IMG/VR virus record: IMGVR_UViG_3300029268_001371
Span: 1-30,651 of that record
Reading direction: 5' to 3' (one strand)
DNA from: a virus
Length of the DNA: 30,651 nucleotides
The position numbers and the translations under genes are program-made. Each line of letters opens with the position of its first letter. The stretch's first letter is position 1. Shown here in pieces: positions 22,479 to 30,457 of this stretch. The notes beneath the pieces are model-generated. The model ran no database searches. It was not told where the DNA came from and saw only the letters and a list, made by a program, of their open reading frames with translations.

Positions 22479-22967
22479 ATGGCAGTATTGAAAGTGTATG
22501 ACGGAAGTAATTGGGTTAATATTGCAGGTCCTGGACTTGTTGGTCCTCAAGGTCCAACTGGTAGTTATCCAAGAAGCTTACAATTCAACGCTGACCTTAG
22601 AGGTATGTGGCTAACTACTCCTTATTGGAAACTCGTTGATATGAATAGAGGTGCTCTTAGTTTTCCAAGTGGAATAACAATTACAAGTTGGTATGTTGAT
22701 TGTAGCAGTGCTGACCCCACTACAGAATTAAACGCTAATTTAAAGTATTGTGATGCAAGTGGAACAGGAGCTTTTCCAGGAGCAAATCCTGTTTTGATAG
22801 ATGCTCTTGATACTACTACTGGTAATTCAAGCAGAACTGATATGAGTGGAAGTGCTTTAGGTAGTGGAGTAATTCCTGCAAATAAAATTATTTATTTAGA
22901 ACTTGATGCAAACCCAGTTGATTTAGGAGTAATGTGGTATATCACAATAAATTTTGAGGCGTTATAA
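22479..22967 (+). CDS. Fibre-tip-like protein with short collagen-like stretch
   Basis: The 162-residue protein begins MAVLKVYDGSNWVNIAGPGL, a common opening of phage fibre tips, followed by a short collagen-like GPQGPTGS. A beta-rich C-terminal domain (about 35-162) includes MWLTTPYWKLVD and LDANPVDLGVMWYITINFEAL. The gene starts directly after the previous stop. Probably part of the receptor-binding complex. Confidence 0.65.
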   Translation: MAVLKVYDGSNWVNIAGPGLVGPQGPTGSYPRSLQFNADLRGMWLTTPYWKLVDMNRGALSFPSGITITSWYVDCSSADPTTELNANLKYCDASGTGAFPGANPVLIDALDTTTGNSSRTDMSGSALGSGVIPANKIIYLELDANPVDLGVMWYITINFEAL

Positions 22968-22968
22968 C

Positions 22969-24552
22969 TTGGCTAATAAATATTTAAGTGCTTCGCTTGG
23001 TACAAGACAATGGGCAGATACTACAGGAACTTGGGTAACGAGTAATGGAGGAACAACTCCAACAACACCACCTGCAGGAAGTGACACTGCTTTTTTAACT
23101 TCGTTAAGTGGAGCAGTAACAGTAAATACTGCAGGTTGTATAACTGCAATAATTAATTGTACTGGTTATACAAATACATTAACAATTAATTCATCTTGTA
23201 AATTGCTTTGTTATGCTTCAATTATTTTTCCAGCAACAATGACTTTAGTAAATAATGGTAATTTAACTTGGGGAGATGGAGCAAGTGTTGGAGATATTAA
23301 TAGTGCAATAGATATCCCTGGTAATTTTACTTTTGGCGGAAGTGGTAATTCTACAAGAACAATAAGTGCAAACCTTACTTTACTTGGAGCAGTAACTATG
23401 ACTGGACAACAGAAAGTAAATGGAGCTTTTAACATTTATATCAAAAATGGTTTTGAAGGAAATGGAAATATTTTTGATGGTACTTGTTCTATTTATTTAC
23501 AAGGCGGACAACTTGGAGCAAGATTTGCTAATAGTAATGTTTATTTAGACGGGACACTTACTACAAGAGCTCAAGCAAGTGCTACTTTTGGTTATTTTGG
23601 TTTTGGTTGGGTTAGTGCTTGTACGGTTACTTGGTTAAGTGGAACTCTTACAAACACAAACACTTTTACTGTTTTTAGTGGTCTCACAAGTTTCAACATT
23701 GGGAGTAATGTAGTTTTTTACAGAGTAAAGTTTAATGAAAATACTGCTTACACTTACACTTTACTTGCAGATTTATATGTAACCGATATTCTTACTGAAT
23801 ATCTTAGTGCAAACATTGCTATCACTATAGATGGAGCTTTTAATATAAAGGTTGCTGGGAATCTTAGAAGTTATACTGCAAGTACTTATTATTCTACTTA
23901 TTTTAAAGGAACTGCTACTTTTGAAATGGTTGGAACTGGAACTCTTGGACTTGCACAAAATTATGCTGGTTCAGGCTCTGTTAAAGCAATTACTTATGTT
24001 GAAAACAATATTATAATTAACACTGCAGGAACTATTACTTTTGGAAACATTGGTATAAGTGGAAGTAATACTCTTACTTATACAGCAGGAACTATTGCAG
24101 GGACAGGTGAAATTTATATTGTTGGAACTGCAAGTCTTACAGGAACAGTTACTTATCCAAATGTAACAATAGGTTTTCTAAACAAAGGAGAATCAAGTTA
24201 CTTTACTGGTCCTTTTGTTTTAAATGTTTTAACAGATATGACTTTTACAAACTTATATATTAATTATAATTCAACAATGAATATTACTGATACAAAGACT
24301 TTAACTATTCCAACTACTTTTCATTCAAGAGGAAACTATTTAGCTAACAATGTAATCGCTTCAAGTGGAACAGGAACAATTACTTTCAATGGTGCTAAAG
24401 GAAGTCTTGATTTAGTAAAAACAGATTTCACAAACATAAGTGCTACAAATAGATTAATTACTTATGGTGGGACTATTACTACTTCAACTTTAGTTAATTC
24501 AGTAGATGTGACAGATTTGAGCTCTCCAAGAAATACTGTGTTGGTGGTTTAA
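22969..24552 (+). CDS. Beta-helix-like adhesin A (TTG start)
   Basis: The product is 527 residues from TTG 22969 (MANKYLSASLGTRQWADTTG), chosen because the next gene has the same LANKY opening at a TTG. GAGGCG lies about 10 bases upstream. The sequence is Thr/Ser/Asn/Gly-rich with repeated short strands (GTITFGN, TLTYTAGTIAGTGEIYIVG), the look of a right-handed parallel beta-helix adhesin. It is a paralogue of the following gene: both share the start, a Cys-bearing TGYTNTLT turn and an end with NxxATNRL/NIVSTNRL. Host-surface or glycan binding is inferred. Confidence 0.7.
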   Translation: MANKYLSASLGTRQWADTTGTWVTSNGGTTPTTPPAGSDTAFLTSLSGAVTVNTAGCITAIINCTGYTNTLTINSSCKLLCYASIIFPATMTLVNNGNLTWGDGASVGDINSAIDIPGNFTFGGSGNSTRTISANLTLLGAVTMTGQQKVNGAFNIYIKNGFEGNGNIFDGTCSIYLQGGQLGARFANSNVYLDGTLTTRAQASATFGYFGFGWVSACTVTWLSGTLTNTNTFTVFSGLTSFNIGSNVVFYRVKFNENTAYTYTLLADLYVTDILTEYLSANIAITIDGAFNIKVAGNLRSYTASTYYSTYFKGTATFEMVGTGTLGLAQNYAGSGSVKAITYVENNIIINTAGTITFGNIGISGSNTLTYTAGTIAGTGEIYIVGTASLTGTVTYPNVTIGFLNKGESSYFTGPFVLNVLTDMTFTNLYINYNSTMNITDTKTLTIPTTFHSRGNYLANNVIASSGTGTITFNGAKGSLDLVKTDFTNISATNRLITYGGTITTSTLVNSVDVTDLSSPRNTVLVV

Positions 24553-24553
24553 T

Positions 24554-26116
24554 TTGGCTAATAAATATGCAGTTGGAAGTGGTAATTGGAATAGTGCTAC
24601 TCTTTGGAAAACTTCTTCTGGTGGTTCTACGGCTACTACTCAACCAACATCTTCTGACACAGCTTATCTTGATGCAAATTCAGGAGCAGTTGCTATAAAT
24701 GCTACAACTTGTGGTGCTAATTCAATAATTTGTACAGGATATACAAACACTCTTACTTTTACTGCTGGACAAACATTAACTATTGCAAATGGAGCAATAA
24801 CTTTTGTATCAACTATGACTATTGCTGGAAGTGGTAAATTAAAAGTTGGAACATCTCCTGCTGTTACATATACTTCTGGGGGAATAGCGATATCAGGAGA
24901 TTTCGAATGTTCAGGTGGTTCTGGTGCTAAAACTCTTTCAGGAGCTTGGATAATAAATGGTTTATTTATTTCAACAGGTACAGAAAAGACTGTTTTTAAC
25001 GGAAGTACTCTTAGATTAAATGGAGGAATAACTTTAGGACAAAGTGTTGATGGAACTACAGTTGCTACAATAGCTGGAGGAACATTAAGTTCTACTAACG
25101 AAAGTGCAGGTTGGGGTTTAACAACTTCTTATGCAGGAACTATTACTATAGGGAATTTTGGGTTTCAGAAAGGAACTCATACTTATTCAAGTGGTACTGT
25201 TACCGTAACTGCAGGAACTACGCAATACTTAGTTGGAGGAAACGATTCAACAGCTATATTTAATTTTGGAACAAACATTAGATTTCAGAACTGTAAAGTA
25301 ACTGGTAATCGTTCAAATGCAAGAGCAACAGGAACTCTTTATATTGATGGAAATTATGATTTTGCAGGAGATGGATATCATTCTATAGCAAGTGGAACTA
25401 TTGCTATCGCAGGAAGTATAATTAATTCAGCAGGACTTGTTGCTTCACTTTTTGGTGCTGGAACTTGGTTACTTAGTGGAACTGGAAGTGTTTGTGGAAT
25501 AACTCTCGCAACAAACATGACTATTAATACTACAGGAACTATTACTTTCCTTTCAACAGGTTTTATTAGACATAGTTATTTAACAAGTACAAGAATATTT
25601 ACTTATACTGCAGGAACTGTTGTTGTTGAAACAGGACATAAATTAATTAGTGGTGCAACAAGCGTTTATATTAATTCAGGGAGTATTAATTGGGACGAAG
25701 TTTATTTTGGAGTAAGTGATACAAATACTATTATTTATTTGACTGGAAACTTTGTTTGTAACAAATTAAATGTTTCTCCTTTTGCTTATTTTTATTTGCC
25801 TGCTAGTTTAACTCCTTATGAAAGAGGTTATTCAGTAAGTTTAAGAATTTACAACACTTACACTTTAACAGTAAAAACTTCTATGAATTGTTTTAGAGGA
25901 AAAGCAGGTTGTGGGATTAGAAGTAATTCAGGAACTGCTTATTTAGATTATCAAGGAAATATTGCTAATATGGATATTTCTAATGTTGATTTTGCAAACA
26001 TTGTTTCAACAAATAGGTTATATTCTTACTATGGAACAGCAAGTGTTTGGTCAAATGTTTTTGTGTTTAAAGAGTATGATGTGCTTGATGCAGGAATGAG
26101 TATGACTTTTATTTGA
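24554..26116 (+). CDS. Beta-helix-like adhesin B, tandem paralogue (TTG start)
   Basis: The 520-residue protein opens MANKYAVGSGNWNSATLWKT at TTG 24554 after GGTGG. It parallels adhesin A along its length: TGYTNTLTF near residue 60, repeated TAGTxxV strands, and SNVDFANIVSTNRLYSYYG at the end. The two genes are one base apart. Duplication followed by divergence gives two receptor-binding options or a heteromeric fibre. Confidence 0.7.
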   Translation: MANKYAVGSGNWNSATLWKTSSGGSTATTQPTSSDTAYLDANSGAVAINATTCGANSIICTGYTNTLTFTAGQTLTIANGAITFVSTMTIAGSGKLKVGTSPAVTYTSGGIAISGDFECSGGSGAKTLSGAWIINGLFISTGTEKTVFNGSTLRLNGGITLGQSVDGTTVATIAGGTLSSTNESAGWGLTTSYAGTITIGNFGFQKGTHTYSSGTVTVTAGTTQYLVGGNDSTAIFNFGTNIRFQNCKVTGNRSNARATGTLYIDGNYDFAGDGYHSIASGTIAIAGSIINSAGLVASLFGAGTWLLSGTGSVCGITLATNMTINTTGTITFLSTGFIRHSYLTSTRIFTYTAGTVVVETGHKLISGATSVYINSGSINWDEVYFGVSDTNTIIYLTGNFVCNKLNVSPFAYFYLPASLTPYERGYSVSLRIYNTYTLTVKTSMNCFRGKAGCGIRSNSGTAYLDYQGNIANMDISNVDFANIVSTNRLYSYYGTASVWSNVFVFKEYDVLDAGMSMTFI

Positions 26117-26125
26117 GGTGTTAAA

Positions 26126-26359
26126 ATGAGTTATGTAATAAAAAGTGTTAGAGTAGAGGACAAGAGTTTAGTAACTGAAGTTGAATATACTTTCTTTGAT
26201 GGAAGTAAAAAGACTATGAATGTTGCTCACTTTTATCCAAGTAGTAAAGAGGAAGTTATTCAAGGAATTCAGAATAGGGAAGTTTCTGAACAACGAGAAA
26301 TAGACGCTCCAGCTTTGTTAGTGGTAGTAAGAGCAGAAATAAGTGCTTTAATTGAGTAA
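26126..26359 (+). CDS. Hypothetical small protein ending the adhesin block
   Basis: The 77-residue protein starts MSYVIKSVRVEDKSLVTEVE and has a beta-rich first half (VEYTFFDGSKKTMNVAHFYP) and a helical second half. GAGGTG lies just upstream of the start. Not recognised; by position it could be a fibre chaperone or small tail component. Confidence 0.55.
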   Translation: MSYVIKSVRVEDKSLVTEVEYTFFDGSKKTMNVAHFYPSSKEEVIQGIQNREVSEQREIDAPALLVVVRAEISALIE

Positions 26360-26369
26360 AGCTTAAATA
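26359..26369 (+). promoter_or_regulatory. AAGCTTAAATA promoter of the capsid maturation genes
   Basis: Identical to the element at 18336-18346. The TATA-like part is centred 26 bases before ATG 26392, so the message is probably leaderless; the in-frame ATG at 26386 is too close. Confidence 0.65.
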
Positions 26370-26391
26370 CCATGAATTACAGGAAATGTGT

Positions 26392-27423
26392 ATGCCGTAT
26401 AACGATTTGCCAAAACAATTGGAATCACTCCCGAATGAAGCAAAGAAGATATTTTTATCTAAGTTAAATTCTGCTTTTGACCAATATAATGACGAAGAGA
26501 AAGCGTTTTCTGAAGCTTGGTATAATGTTGAAAAGAAATATAAAAAAGAGGGGGAATCTTGGGTGGAAAAAGCTATTAGTGAAATTAATGATTTTGAAAT
26601 GTTTTGTGACTTTCAAAAGATGGACGAGGAAAAAAGAATGGTGTATGGTTACGCCACTAATGATATGCTTGATTCTCAGGGAGAAATAACTGAAATGGAT
26701 GCTACTGCTAAGGCAGTTGAAGATTACTCTAAATGGAGAAACATTAGAGTTATGCACAAACCTGATCCAGTAGGGACAGCCCCTGTTATTGAAATGAGAA
26801 AAGCTGGTCTTTGGATTGGTGCTGAAATTGTTGATGATGATGCTTGGAATAAGGTTAAGAAAGGAGTCTATAAAGGATTTTCTATTGGTGGAAGAAAGTT
26901 AAGAGTAGTACAGGAATTTAGTGACACTCTAAAGAAGAATATTACACGAATTAAGGAATATTTGCTGACTGAAATTAGTTTGGTTGATAGACCAGCTAAC
27001 CCTTCAGCAACATTTTCTTTTATTAAAAGAGAGGTGAATGAAATGGTTGATTCAGTTGTTCCTGTAGAGGAACCAATTGCAAAAGTAACTGAACCCGCAC
27101 CTACTGAAGCCCCTGCTCCTGTTATAGAAAAAGCTGTCGAAGCGCCTGTAGCCGAAGTAAAGGTTGAAGAGGTACAGGCAGTAGCTAAGTCAGAAGAACT
27201 TGAAGAACAAGTTACTATGACTAAGTCAGAATATGAAGCTTTGAAGAAACAGGCTGACCTTGCTAAGAAGCAAGACGAAGTTCTTGATTTACTAAAAGCT
27301 AAGGTTGAGAAAGCCTTTGAATCTGAAGAACCAAAGGAACTGGTTCAAAGAGAAGAGAAAGTTGTTCCAAAGTCAATAGGAGAGCTGTCACTTGTTAAAG
27401 GTGGCTGGCTAAGTAAAGAGTAA
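26392..27423 (+). CDS. ChaB-domain / prohead protease / scaffold fusion
   Basis: The 343-residue protein has three parts. Residues 1-60 match ChaB (MPYNDLPKQLESLPNEAKKI ... AWYNVEKKYKKEGESW). Residues about 65-205 match the XkdF-type caudoviral prohead serine protease, with VYGYATNDMLDSQGE, a likely catalytic His in IRVMHKPDPVG (H122), a Ser in YKGFSIGG (S164) and TEISLVDRPANPSATF. The Pro/Glu-rich tail (about 215-343, QVTMTKSEYEALKKQADLAK) is a probable scaffold. The capsid gene that follows lacks a clear N-terminal delta domain, which fits a scaffold supplied here. It matures the capsid. Confidence 0.88.
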   Translation: MPYNDLPKQLESLPNEAKKIFLSKLNSAFDQYNDEEKAFSEAWYNVEKKYKKEGESWVEKAISEINDFEMFCDFQKMDEEKRMVYGYATNDMLDSQGEITEMDATAKAVEDYSKWRNIRVMHKPDPVGTAPVIEMRKAGLWIGAEIVDDDAWNKVKKGVYKGFSIGGRKLRVVQEFSDTLKKNITRIKEYLLTEISLVDRPANPSATFSFIKREVNEMVDSVVPVEEPIAKVTEPAPTEAPAPVIEKAVEAPVAEVKVEEVQAVAKSEELEEQVTMTKSEYEALKKQADLAKKQDEVLDLLKAKVEKAFESEEPKELVQREEKVVPKSIGELSLVKGGWLSKE

Positions 27424-27440
27424 TTCGTGGAGGAATTATT

Positions 27441-28352
27441 ATGGTTGATATTCAAAAAGCAATGAACGAAGCAGCTACAACTGCAGGTGGATATTTCGTT
27501 CCAGATGAACAAGCTAAGTTTTTCTTAGAACTAATGCAGCAAAGTAACACAGCAATACCGCTATGTAGATCATTCACAATGACTACTGACACTTTCAATG
27601 TGCCAACAATTAGCGCAGGTAACACAGCTTACTGGGTAAGTGAAAATGCTGAAATAACTTCAAGTGATGCTACTACTGGTCAAATCCAATTAGTTGCAAA
27701 GAAAGTTGCAGCAATATCTGAAGTATCTACAGAATTAATTGAAGATGCTAACCCTCAGATTGCTCAAGCTTTGAACGAACAATTAGCAAAAGATGTTGCA
27801 ATAGCTGTTGATGAAGCAATCTACAATGGCGGAGTTGGAACATACACTGCATCAGGATTGAACGGATTCAGAGATAGAAGCACATACACTGATATTAATG
27901 CTGTTAATGGTTCAAGTGCAGAAATCACTGTTGCCAAAATCCTTGAAATCAAGAAAATGATTAAAGATGATTACTTCGCAATGGGTGGAGATACAATGGT
28001 AATTAACCCAACAATAGAATACAAGATTATGAACCTTGTTGATTCTAATGGACGACCTTTGTTCTCAGCATTAGACACACAGAACCCATTATACTCTACA
28101 GGAGTGGTTGGAAGAATACTTGGATTGAATGTTGTAGTAACACCAGCAGTTCCAGTTGTATCAAACGTAGCCGACATCATAGTTTTAACTAAAGGTGTTT
28201 CAGGTTACTTCGGTATGAAGAGAGGATTCAACTTCCACAAAGAATATATCATAGAAAAAGATAACTACAAGATCCAAACAAATATGAGAATGGGATTCAG
28301 AGTAGCTTACCAAAAATCTATGGGTATAATCTACGATGTTAAATGTAACTAA
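27441..28352 (+). CDS. Major capsid protein, HK97 fold
   Basis: The 303-residue protein starts MVDIQKAMNEAATTAGGYFV and has HK97-family features. These are a VPDEQAKFF arm; an E-loop-like segment (FNVPTISAGNTAYWVSENAE); the spine helix (EDANPQIAQALNEQLAKDVA then AVDEAIYNG); a central domain with GDTMVINPTIEYKIMNL; and a final strand FRVAYQKSMGIIYD. The strong ribosome site GGAGGAAT lies just before ATG 27441. Codons favour AAC, TTC, TAC and ATC more than the neighbours, as expected of the most highly expressed gene. It forms the capsid shell. Confidence 0.93.
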   Translation: MVDIQKAMNEAATTAGGYFVPDEQAKFFLELMQQSNTAIPLCRSFTMTTDTFNVPTISAGNTAYWVSENAEITSSDATTGQIQLVAKKVAAISEVSTELIEDANPQIAQALNEQLAKDVAIAVDEAIYNGGVGTYTASGLNGFRDRSTYTDINAVNGSSAEITVAKILEIKKMIKDDYFAMGGDTMVINPTIEYKIMNLVDSNGRPLFSALDTQNPLYSTGVVGRILGLNVVVTPAVPVVSNVADIIVLTKGVSGYFGMKRGFNFHKEYIIEKDNYKIQTNMRMGFRVAYQKSMGIIYDVKCN

Positions 28353-28363
28353 TGGTGATTGAA

Positions 28364-28900
28364 ATGGCTTCAGCATATTTAACAGCAACTGAGTTTAGGA
28401 ATGTTACTAACTTAGGTACTGCTGAATATGTTGATTCCCAACTTAATCAAATGATTCTCTCTGCTACTTCAGAAATCGATTTGAGGACTGGTAGGACTTG
28501 GAGAGGAGAACAAACAGTTACAGATGAATATTATGATGGTGACGGAACAACAGAATTGCATCTGAACCACACAGATGTTAATTCTGTTTCTGCACTTTCT
28601 ATAGATAAGAATTACGATGGAACATTTGTTTCAGTAACTCCTTCTTATGTTTTGATTTATTCTTCTGAAGGTAAATTAGTAATTGATTCAGTGAGATACA
28701 CTCCTGAAGTTGATGTCTTTGTTAAAGGAAACAAGACGGTTAAAATTACTTATAAGTATGGGGTTAGCGCTCCAACAGATTTCGTAAAGAATTTATGTGC
28801 ATTAATGGTCCTTCAGGAACTGAGGGCTGATGAAAAGTTACAAGAAATAATCGATAAGAGAATAAGCTTATTAAGGGCGAATTCAATTAAGGTTATTTAG
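28364..28900 (+). CDS. Head-tail connector (adaptor, gp6-like)
   Basis: The 178-residue protein starts MASAYLTATEFRNVTNLGTA. It has the helical start and DLRTGRTWRGEQTVTDEYYDGDGTTEL segment common to small adaptor proteins that bind the portal (as in HK97 gp6/SPP1 gp15). ATG 28364 is preceded by GGTGATTGAA; an alternative ATG at 28352 would overlap the capsid stop. It ends in TAG, with TAA ten codons later. Confidence 0.72.
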   Translation: MASAYLTATEFRNVTNLGTAEYVDSQLNQMILSATSEIDLRTGRTWRGEQTVTDEYYDGDGTTELHLNHTDVNSVSALSIDKNYDGTFVSVTPSYVLIYSSEGKLVIDSVRYTPEVDVFVKGNKTVKITYKYGVSAPTDFVKNLCALMVLQELRADEKLQEIIDKRISLLRANSIKVI

Positions 28901-28943
28901 CTATCCCATTTGTTTGGGTTAATCCTGTAAAGGAGGTGGAAGA

Positions 28944-29387
28944 TTGGTAACATACGATACTTTGATAGATACTACACAAGAGAAAATTTCTTCTATTCTT
29001 TCTGCCAATTCCACAGTAACAGCAATCACTTCTAAAATACTTCCAGGAACTCCTTATACTGACATACAGAAATCAATTGGAATGCCTTACATCAAGGTTG
29101 AAACTCCTACTTATTCAGCAGTTAAGAAAACCTTTAGCACATTTATTGTTTCATTAACTTGTCCAATTGTTTGTTACAATACTCAAGCTTCAAGAGGAAG
29201 AGAACTTGCTGATGCAGTTAGAAAAGCAATTACTGATAATCGTTCTGCAATGGATTTAGTTGAACTTGATGAAACAAGATTACCTTCAACAGCGCACAAT
29301 GAATCAATTCTTGATGATGGTAAAACAGTTCTTTACACTGATACAATTACGGCAATTTACCAATATTGGGGTGAGATTGATGTCTAA
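28944..29387 (+). CDS. Tail terminator or head-tail joining protein
   Basis: The 147-residue protein starts at TTG (MVTYDTLIDTTQEKISSIL) after the very strong ribosome site AAGGAGGTGG. The fold pattern (helix, strand, then TFIVSLTCPIVCYNTQASRGRELADAVRKAI and strand-rich end) suits small tail terminator proteins, and the order adaptor, this gene, joining protein, tail tube supports that role. Overlaps the next gene by eight bases. Confidence 0.6.
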   Translation: MVTYDTLIDTTQEKISSILSANSTVTAITSKILPGTPYTDIQKSIGMPYIKVETPTYSAVKKTFSTFIVSLTCPIVCYNTQASRGRELADAVRKAITDNRSAMDLVELDETRLPSTAHNESILDDGKTVLYTDTITAIYQYWGEIDV

Positions 29388-29850
29388 ACAAATTATAAAT
29401 GACATTAAATCTTTTGCAGAAGTTTCAATTACAAAACTTTCTAAGAAAGCATTAGAGAAAGCTAAACCAAAAGCACAACTTGTTAGGTTTGAAGGACAAA
29501 TGTCAGATACAATGAGTGTTAAAAAAATTAATAGTACAAATTCACAAGTTGTTGCTAACTCTAATCAAGCAGGAATGTTTGAAAATGCTTTTGTAGGGGA
29601 AGCTGAAGTTACTCCTTTGTTAAGGAGATGGGCTGAAGTTAAAGATGTTAAACTTGGTAAAAGAAGTAAGATTGATGTTGATTATGGTTGGACTTCAAAA
29701 CAAGTTAAAAAAAATGGAGAATTGATAACTATAACAAGGCCCAACATGAAAAAGTTTATGTTTAACTCTATCCCAAATGATGCTGAAGTAAAAGCTGAAT
29801 TGGATAAGGTTATAAGATCTACAATGAGAGGTGGAACAGTTTATGGTTAG
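29380..29850 (+). CDS. Head-tail joining protein (HK97 gp10-like)
   Basis: The 156-residue protein starts MSKQIINDIKSFAEVSITKL. It is basic, with an N-terminal helix and a beta-rich centre (SQVVANSNQAGMFENAFVG), like gp10/neck proteins. It is encoded between the terminator and the tail tube. It ends in TAG inside the overlap ATGGTTAG with the next gene, so this amber must normally stop translation; a TAG-TAA pair follows. Confidence 0.6.
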   Translation: MSKQIINDIKSFAEVSITKLSKKALEKAKPKAQLVRFEGQMSDTMSVKKINSTNSQVVANSNQAGMFENAFVGEAEVTPLLRRWAEVKDVKLGKRSKIDVDYGWTSKQVKKNGELITITRPNMKKFMFNSIPNDAEVKAELDKVIRSTMRGGTVYG

Positions 29851-30445
29851 ACAAGCATGGTTTAGTAAAAATGCTGTCATCACTCTTGAGAAAGCAGGTG
29901 GCTCTTCAGTAAGTTCAATTACTGGAAAAGTAACTTCTTTTGGAGAAGGTGGCGGAGAAAAAGCTACTGATTACATAGCAGTATTCGGTGGAGGACAAAT
30001 AGCAAAGGAAAACAGAATGGCTCCTTTTGAAGTAACATTAGAAGCAATTCCAACTGATGTAACTTTGTTTGAACCTTTTATGGGCGCAGCTACAACAGAA
30101 TCAAGTGTTCAAGTTGTTAAATCAACTGAAATTGATTTCCTTAATTACAGAATTACTGTAACTTGGGCTGATGGTTTCGCAGCGGCTTCTGCTCCAAATC
30201 CAAAAGTCCCTAATTCAGGAGAAGCATTAAGATTCACTTATGTTGATGCAAAAGCAGCAACAGTTGAACCTGATGAAGATGCTGAAGGAGAACTAACAGT
30301 GTCAATGACATTCAATGTTGCTCCAACTGATGAAGATGGAAATCCAAAAGTTTTCAAAGAATACACAGCTTCAGCTTCAGCAAGTCCATTAGGAAATCCT
30401 TATGGTAAAGCTGCATTAAGAGTAGCTTACGGAAGTTTCGTATAA
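29843..30445 (+). CDS. Major tail tube protein
   Basis: The 200-residue protein starts MVRQAWFSKNAVITLEKAGG and has the tail-tube pattern: alternating strands, an acidic domain (AVFGGGQIAKENRMAPFEVTLEAIP), a later Ig-like stretch (EGELTVSMTFNVAPTDEDGN) and end LRVAYGSFV. It overlaps the preceding gene as ATGGTTAG. A tube protein implies a Siphovirus- or Myovirus-like tail; no sheath protein is seen in this window. Confidence 0.7.
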   Translation: MVRQAWFSKNAVITLEKAGGSSVSSITGKVTSFGEGGGEKATDYIAVFGGGQIAKENRMAPFEVTLEAIPTDVTLFEPFMGAATTESSVQVVKSTEIDFLNYRITVTWADGFAAASAPNPKVPNSGEALRFTYVDAKAATVEPDEDAEGELTVSMTFNVAPTDEDGNPKVFKEYTASASASPLGNPYGKAALRVAYGSFV

Positions 30446-30457
30446 AGGTGAAATTAT

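Noticed and set aside
17255-26116. Diversity-generating retroelement acting on the adhesins
   Set aside because: No reverse transcriptase or template repeat is visible in the window.
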